This document shows, piece by piece, positions 59,207-64,000 of a stretch of DNA of 64,000 nt. The stretch covers positions 1 through 64,000 of the forward strand of contig JAVBJN010000020.1 of assembly GCA_031546985.1 (NCBI GenBank), written 5' to 3'. A model generated the notes under the pieces. The model did no database searches, was not told the DNA's origin, and saw only the letters and a list, made by a program, of their open reading frames with translations. Made by a program: the position numbers and the translations under genes. The stretch's first letter is position 1. Each line of letters starts with the position of its first letter. The stretch comes from JAVBJN01 sp031546985 (GTDB taxonomy: Bacteria > Bacteroidota > Bacteroidia > Chitinophagales > Chitinophagaceae).

Positions 59207-60736
59207 TTATAAAGGCGTATTCAATTTTATCTTCCGGATGGCGGCATCTGCTGTTATTTGGGCTTCCAACGCTCCGTTGTCATTTACCCATAAAATATAT
59301 CCTTGTTGTTTAAGGCTATCCAGCTGCTGCCTGCCTGGTATAAAAGGATAGGTAGTAATGCCGGTATAAAACATGGCTTCTACCGGGCGGGGATAATTTA
59401 ACAACACCACATTTTTGCCTGCCGGTTCGTTTTTAAGCTTCTTTAAATCGGTTACCCATGCAGGGTTTTTATCGCGGTTATCAAAGGGTTTTACCCGTTC
59501 CAGCATATACCGAAAAGGCAATGCTAACAGTAATACCAGCACCAGCTTGCCCAGCCAGGGATATCTCATACGGTGATACTGCGCTGCCAGTACAAACCAG
59601 AAATCGGCAGTCATTAAAAACAATGCAGGAGCGGTAAACAACAAATAGGCCTGCATTTTGGTAGCCGCAAATGAAAAGAACAGAAACGGCACCAGGAACC
59701 AGATGAGAATAGCCAGCCGTTTATAGTTGCGGTAATCCTTAATGCACATCCAGCCAAACCAAAGCAATGGCAGGTAAATGAGTTCGCCGTAGTTGATGCG
59801 TATTTTATCTATAAAGAAGTAAAAAGGCTGCGCATGCCCTTCCAAACCTTGTGTGATGTGCATCATATTAAACTTCGACTCCCAGGCCGCCTCCTGCGGA
59901 AAAGCATGATGAATATACCATTGCCAGGGATAAGCCACCACAAAAACCGTAAAACACAATACCACAAAGTGTTTTACCACGTCTCTTTTACTTAGCCGCC
60001 CGGCATCCAACACGAGCAATAGCCATACGGGAAGCACAATAAGCGCAGGCAACCATTTACAGAGAATGGCCAATCCAATTGCTACACCTGCCAATACATT
60101 GTAAATAACCTGCTCTCTACGTGCAAACAATACAGACCATAACACCGCCAGCTCTACAAAAAACAGGAAAAACACATCGATATGATCGGTTGCAGCCCGG
60201 CCACCTGTCATTTCGATAATAAGACCATTAATGGCAAAAAGAAAGGCTGCCAGGTAGCCTCTTTTACGGTCAAACAGATTGGCACCAATAAGATAGGTAA
60301 TCCCAATGCCCATTACAGTAAGCAGCAATGAGGGCAAGCGGAGCGCCATTTCGCTCACACCAAAAATTTTCATTGCAAGCGCCATGCTCCATAGCGGCAC
60401 AGGTTGCTTATGCACCCAGATATGATTGGCCGACCATTCCTTAAAATCGTAAGGCAATACCGGGTGGGCATACAACATGGGCGTAAACGGATGGTCAATC
60501 ATATTTTTGGCTACCAGTGCATGGTAGCGCTCGTCCCACTCGTTGAGATAACCGTCGGAAATAACCAGTAAGCGCAGCACAATGGCGCCCAACATCAGCA
60601 GCCCAACTGCCTCATTATATTTTCCCTGTGTATATTTTTTCCACGAAAACCAACCCAATGCTGCACACAACAATACAGCTACAATGCCCTGAAACTGGTT
60701 GCTCCACCAAAAAGCACCCGATAATCCTATATCCAT
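59207..60736 (-). CDS. glycosyltransferase family 39 membrane protein (ArnT-like)
   Basis: A 509-residue polytopic membrane protein with roughly ten to twelve hydrophobic segments and the GT39 N-terminal motif YLNEWDERYHALVAKNMIDHP, where the acidic DE is the likely catalytic pair. MALAMKIFGVSEMALRLPSLLLTVMG, ETGGRAATDHIDVFFLFF and a C-terminal soluble part follow. It transfers sugars from a polyprenyl-phosphate donor to an extracytoplasmic acceptor. Convergent with the ECF trio; the nearest minus-strand gene upstream (60809) is a barrel protein separated by a terminator. Confidence 0.9.
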   Translation of the reverse strand: MDIGLSGAFWWSNQFQGIVAVLLCAALGWFSWKKYTQGKYNEAVGLLMLGAIVLRLLVISDGYLNEWDERYHALVAKNMIDHPFTPMLYAHPVLPYDFKEWSANHIWVHKQPVPLWSMALAMKIFGVSEMALRLPSLLLTVMGIGITYLIGANLFDRKRGYLAAFLFAINGLIIEMTGGRAATDHIDVFFLFFVELAVLWSVLFARREQVIYNVLAGVAIGLAILCKWLPALIVLPVWLLLVLDAGRLSKRDVVKHFVVLCFTVFVVAYPWQWYIHHAFPQEAAWESKFNMMHITQGLEGHAQPFYFFIDKIRINYGELIYLPLLWFGWMCIKDYRNYKRLAILIWFLVPFLFFSFAATKMQAYLLFTAPALFLMTADFWFVLAAQYHRMRYPWLGKLVLVLLLALPFRYMLERVKPFDNRDKNPAWVTDLKKLKNEPAGKNVVLLNYPRPVEAMFYTGITTYPFIPGRQQLDSLKQQGYILWVNDNGALEAQITADAAIRKIKLNTPL

Positions 60737-60754
60737 ACCAACAAACTCCTAAAC

Positions 60755-60788
60755 AAAAAGGATATGCACGCCTGGGCTGCATATCCTT
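60755..60788 (-). terminator. terminator of the barrel protein gene
   Basis: AAGGATATGCA (60758-60768) and TGCATATCCTT (60778-60788) pair perfectly around nine bases, with a T-run on the minus strand. Confidence 0.87.
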
Positions 60789-60808
60789 CCTAAATTAATT
60801 TACAATCC

Positions 60809-61402
60809 TTAAAACCTGTAACCGATATTGAAAGCAAACTGCCCAATAGGGATAATCTCATTGCTATCCCAGATATTGCCGTTACTGGAGTTGTAGTTCT
60901 TATTTATATTTCTATCAAACTCTGAGTAGTAATTGATACCTACAGCCAACTCAATACCCATATACACTTTACCTGCAATAGTGGTATTGAGACTGTTATT
61001 GACCATAAAGCCAAAACGTGTATCGGAATACTTACCGTTTACAGTTATGTAATTGCCCTGGTTATCGTAATAGGTCTCATTTTTATAATGCTGGCCTACG
61101 CCCATGTATATCTGCGGACCAATGGCATAACGTACTATGCCCTGGCGCGAAGGATAGAATTTAAAGGTAGGTGCAATATAGCCATAGGGGTTATTGATGC
61201 TGAATGCCAGCGGCACTCTAATGCCCAGGTATCCATCCATCAGAATGCGCTCATAAGCCACATTTACACCAAAATCCTGCCCAAAAATCTGGATGGGCGC
61301 AACGGTAACAATATTGTTTCCCAATGCAGGCTTATCGCCCGCATCCTGCGCCGATGCTGCGAATCCCGCAAGCATCAACAATGAAAAAGCCGCTTTTTTC
61401 AT
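60809..61402 (-). CDS. hypothetical exported beta-barrel protein
   Basis: A 197-residue exported protein (signal MKKAAFSLLMLAGFAASAQ) rich in aromatic beta strands (VAYERILMDGYLGIRVPLAF, YAIGPQIYMGVGQHY, YMGIELAVGINYY) with the terminal strand GQFAFNIGYRF, typical of outer-membrane barrels. An Asn-rich loop (NRNINKNYNSSNGN) is noticeable. It ends at a terminator (60755-60788). Confidence 0.8.
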   Translation of the reverse strand: MKKAAFSLLMLAGFAASAQDAGDKPALGNNIVTVAPIQIFGQDFGVNVAYERILMDGYLGIRVPLAFSINNPYGYIAPTFKFYPSRQGIVRYAIGPQIYMGVGQHYKNETYYDNQGNYITVNGKYSDTRFGFMVNNSLNTTIAGKVYMGIELAVGINYYSEFDRNINKNYNSSNGNIWDSNEIIPIGQFAFNIGYRF

Positions 61403-61433
61403 GTTTCAATTATTAATTTAATGTACCAAGATA

Positions 61434-62228
61434 CTAAAATCCGTCGCCATCGAGCATATTACCCAAACCACCCAGGATGCCGCCTTCTTCTTTACGCTTG
61501 GTAGTGCCGTAGGTAAGAATACGTGCCGCCAGCCTGCTTACCGGAAGCGATTGTATCCAAACCCGGCCGGGGCCGCGAAGTGTAGCAAAAAACACGCCTT
61601 CGCCGCCAAACAAAGTATTTTTAATGCCTCCTACAAACTGGATATCGTACGCTACCTGTTGGGTAAAGGCTACAATACAACCGGTATCTATCTTAATCAA
61701 TTCGCCAGGCGCCAGTTCGCGCTCAATAATGTGACCGCAGGCATGCACAAAGGCCATTCCATCGCCTTCGAGTTTTTCCATAATAAAGCCTTCGCCGCCG
61801 AACAGACCACTGCCTAGTTTGCGCTGAAATTCAATACCAATGGATACGCCTTTGGCTGCGCACAAAAAAGCATCTTTCTGGCAAATGATTCTGCCGCCCA
61901 GGCGGTGCAGATCCATAGGAATAACCTTGCCCGGGTATGGTGCTGCAAAATGAATGCGCCTTTTATCGTGGCTGGTGTTGGTGTAAGCGGTCATAAACAA
62001 CCCCTCGCCTACCAGCACACGCTTACCGGCATTGAGCAATTTGCCAAACAAGCCACCGTCTTGTTTCTGGGAGCCATCTCCAAAAATGGTTTCCATCTGA
62101 ATGCCATCCTGCATCATCATAAAATTGCCGGGTTCGGCAATCACGGTTTCCTGCGGATCCAGCTCTACTTCTACCACCTGCATCTCTTCTCCCAGAATGC
62201 GGTAATCTATTTCATGATTTTTAATCAT
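61434..62228 (-). CDS. AIM24 family protein (TIGR00266)
   Basis: A 264-residue protein with the repeated beta-helix pattern of AIM24/TIGR00266 proteins: DPQETVIAEPGNFMMMQDGIQMET, AGKRVLVGEGLFMTAYTN, FAAPYPGKVIPMDLH, KDAFLCAAKGVSIGIEF and GLGNMLDGDGF at the end. Related proteins are found in mitochondria and many bacteria; their bacterial role is unclear. No signal peptide. It stands as a single gene between the two exported protein genes. Confidence 0.92.
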   Translation of the reverse strand: MIKNHEIDYRILGEEMQVVEVELDPQETVIAEPGNFMMMQDGIQMETIFGDGSQKQDGGLFGKLLNAGKRVLVGEGLFMTAYTNTSHDKRRIHFAAPYPGKVIPMDLHRLGGRIICQKDAFLCAAKGVSIGIEFQRKLGSGLFGGEGFIMEKLEGDGMAFVHACGHIIERELAPGELIKIDTGCIVAFTQQVAYDIQFVGGIKNTLFGGEGVFFATLRGPGRVWIQSLPVSRLAARILTYGTTKRKEEGGILGGLGNMLDGDGF

Positions 62229-62250
62229 AGCCTTTTATGGTTTTAAACGA

Positions 62251-62286
62251 AAATACCGGATTGCCATTACGAGCCATCCGGTATTT
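62251..62286 (-). terminator. terminator of the T9SS substrate gene
   Basis: AAATACCGGAT (62251-62261) and ATCCGGTATTT (62276-62286) pair perfectly around 14 bases; 33 bases past the stop codon. Confidence 0.82.
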
Positions 62287-62319
62287 ATATCAAAGGTCAA
62301 AATTCATGATTGCGTTGCA

Positions 62320-63867
62320 TTATTGCTTTACCAACTGCAAACGGTAAGCGCCCGACTGTACCAGGTAGCTACCGGCAGGCAGCCCTTGCAGGGATACAGA
62401 CACTGATTCTCCGTTTTTAACCGGTACGGACCGCACCTTGCGCCCCATCATATCCCACATTTCGATAGAAGTAATTTTCCTGTCAAGTACATCAATCCGT
62501 ACTATATCTGCCGCAGGGTTGGGATACATTCTAAATGTAGGAGCAATAGCTACTTCGCGCACACTGCTGATGGCTGCATTGAAGGTATCGGCCCTAAGAT
62601 TTTGCTGGTGCTGGCTCACATCATCATTGTATTTAATGAGCAGCACTTTAGACATATCGTCTACCGTGGCATAGCCAAACACATACTGCACCTTATCGCC
62701 GCTCAACAGAATTTTCTGGTAATTGGTTTCGGTACCAGTGTAAAAAGAGTCGATCACACTTTTGTTTCCGGTATCGTTGTTGATACGATAAAAGGATGGA
62801 GACTGCGAAGGAACCGGTCCCCAGCTGTAAGCCTGGCCGGCATAATAAGTGTAGTTATTGCCATTGTATACCCAATCGGCAGCTTCGGTACCGCTCTCCT
62901 GCAAGGTATTCCAGGTGGTGGTGCCCCCCTGGCGGAAACAGGTTTGGCTACGACCCATGGTATCTTCTACCCCTACAAAAATGAGTCCTCCGTTATAGTT
63001 GTAGGCACCGTAAATCTGGTCGTTGCCAAAAATGGTAGGATTGCCCCTGAGGCCCGAATCTATTGCAATGAAGAGACCATTGATCTTATTATACATCGTC
63101 CAGATGTATTTACGGCTGTTGAAACCGTAGTAGAACGTGTACATAAAATTGTTCTGGAAATAAATATAACCACCGCCAAAGCCCATTTCGGGAATAGGAG
63201 CAGCCCATTCCTCTATAGCGTCTTTGTTAATGTAGTGTACCGAATCGAAGGTCTGGTAACCGAAATTGCCCTTCTCATCCCAAAACGCTTTTTCGATAAA
63301 ATCGGTAGTAGCGAGGCGAATCCAGAGCAACTGATCGTTGCCATCGTATTTACGCATCATCATACCTACCGAGCTGCTGTATACCAGGCGTTTTTCCTGC
63401 TCATCGTTAATGTCGAAATAAAAGGTGCTGTTGTCTATGGCTATGGTATCTATAGAGAGCGTGTTACCTGCCGGGCTTACCTTCCAGATGAGCAATTTAG
63501 GAATATAGTTAACACCGCCATCCATCCGGTAAATAGATGCCGTAAGGTAGCTGTTGCCGCTTGCGTCTACCTCCAGGAACTTATCTGCCACAAAACCAAA
63601 AACCGGCAGGGAGAGCAGGCTGTTCCAGGCTACGGTGCCGTCTTCGTTGTAGCGGGTCTGGATCATCTTCAGATCCATATAAGCCGAACCTACCGTACGG
63701 TTCGTATATCCGCTCACCAGCACACCATTATTCGCGGTTGCAGCCGCCAGTGGTGTAAATGGCTCCGACGATTTATAGGCGAAAGTTCTCGCCCATTCCC
63801 GGTGCGACTGAGAGAAGCCCGTCAGGCATCCCAACAGTAAGGTCAGGAGTACAAATGTTTTTTTCAT
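62320..63867 (-). CDS. T9SS type A sorting domain-containing protein
   Basis: A 515-residue secreted protein from the ATG at 63867, with signal MKKTFVLLTLLLGCLTGFSQ; a longer frame to 63960 has no signal at its start. The main part looks like beta-propeller or repeat strands (WARTFAYKSSEPFTPLAAA, GYQTFDSVHYINK, YYAGQAYSWGP). The C-terminus PTFRMYPNPAADIVRIDVL... GRKVRSVPVKNGESVSVSLQGLPAGSYLV is the Por secretion system sorting domain (TIGR04183), so it should be exported through the type IX system and attached or released at the surface. Confidence 0.93.
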   Translation of the reverse strand: MKKTFVLLTLLLGCLTGFSQSHREWARTFAYKSSEPFTPLAAATANNGVLVSGYTNRTVGSAYMDLKMIQTRYNEDGTVAWNSLLSLPVFGFVADKFLEVDASGNSYLTASIYRMDGGVNYIPKLLIWKVSPAGNTLSIDTIAIDNSTFYFDINDEQEKRLVYSSSVGMMMRKYDGNDQLLWIRLATTDFIEKAFWDEKGNFGYQTFDSVHYINKDAIEEWAAPIPEMGFGGGYIYFQNNFMYTFYYGFNSRKYIWTMYNKINGLFIAIDSGLRGNPTIFGNDQIYGAYNYNGGLIFVGVEDTMGRSQTCFRQGGTTTWNTLQESGTEAADWVYNGNNYTYYAGQAYSWGPVPSQSPSFYRINNDTGNKSVIDSFYTGTETNYQKILLSGDKVQYVFGYATVDDMSKVLLIKYNDDVSQHQQNLRADTFNAAISSVREVAIAPTFRMYPNPAADIVRIDVLDRKITSIEMWDMMGRKVRSVPVKNGESVSVSLQGLPAGSYLVQSGAYRLQLVKQ

Positions 63868-63940
63868 AGTTCTTCTTTTTAAATAATACCCTTTATACCT
63901 GTTCAGACGCATGCTTAACATGCTTTGGTTAGGCAGGTGC

Positions 63941-63971
63941 AAAAAAAAGCCGGAACACAAAGTGTTCCGGC
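63941..63971 (-). terminator. terminator of a gene beyond the right edge
   Basis: GCCGGAACAC (63949-63958) and GTGTTCCGGC (63962-63971) form a perfect 10-bp stem, with an A-run to the left that becomes a T-run on the minus strand. The gene it serves lies past 64000. Confidence 0.85.
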
Positions 63972-64000
63972 CTCTGTTTATTTTTTCTGTTTTTTACCGA

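Noticed and set aside
62602..63840. A 412-codon plus-strand ORF opposite the T9SS substrate gene
   Set aside because: It mirrors the minus-strand gene, which has a signal peptide and a sorting domain. The plus-strand product shows no recognisable domain.
1..64000. tRNA, rRNA, CRISPR, integrase or transposase genes
   Set aside because: I looked for T-loop-like GTTCGAATC words, conserved rRNA segments, repeat-spacer arrays and transposase motifs and found none; a covariance-model search would be decisive.

Overview
The window looks like chromosomal DNA of a Bacteroidota bacterium, most likely class Chitinophagia, family Chitinophagaceae (inference from gene content; no 16S gene is present). 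The signs are: gliding-associated genes gldA and gldB; a type IX secretion C-terminal sorting domain; the families DUF4293, DUF5777 and PorT-like barrels; ECF sigma factors with Bacteroidota-style partners; and -7 boxes of the form TAnnTTTG in front of many genes, with no consistent Shine-Dalgarno sequence. I found no rRNA, tRNA, CRISPR array, prophage or insertion sequence.

Layout. 1-10.3 kb: a truncated alpha-2-macroglobulin gene, a lipoprotein, sucD, an operon maeB-mlaE-mlaF type, and a DUF4293 gene. 10.3-19.7 kb: uvrA, an ECF-like sigma factor, a VWA-type membrane protein, an SPFH protein, a lipocalin-like protein, a thiolase and a small exported protein. 19.8-31.5 kb: serS, nadE, a porin-like barrel, gldB, a DUF218 protein, a minus-strand run (mini-cytochrome, YceI, DUF5777, HExxH protein, apaG), an M23 peptidase-bcp pair and a low-GC lipoprotein. 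31.5-41.6 kb, all plus strand: gldA, eno, an FtsB-like protein, a small acidic protein, an MscS channel, nth, a papain-like lipoprotein and a FUSC transporter. 41.8-50.3 kb: acs, a three-gene surface-modification-like cassette (49-residue membrane protein, kinase-like/methyltransferase fusion, sulfatase-superfamily membrane enzyme), korA and kynU. 50.4-64 kb: an AT-rich patch with two poorly known genes, an OMP, an amidase, a transketolase half, two overlapping L,D-transpeptidase genes, an ECF sigma/anti-sigma/periplasmic protein trio, a GT39 glycosyltransferase, an AIM24 protein and a T9SS substrate.

Most genes are housekeeping: central carbon metabolism (sucD, maeB, eno, acs, korA, a transketolase half), DNA repair (uvrA, nth) and envelope maintenance (amidase, two L,D-transpeptidases, M23 peptidase, MlaE/MlaF type transporter, MscS). 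The most interesting parts are the cassette at 43.84-46.90 kb, a highly structured 109-nt element between eno and the FtsB-like gene, the cytochrome/YceI/DUF5777/HExxH operon, a papain-like lipoprotein with a Thr/Pro linker, the AT-rich patch at 50.4-52.2 kb, and several families of short dispersed intergenic repeats.
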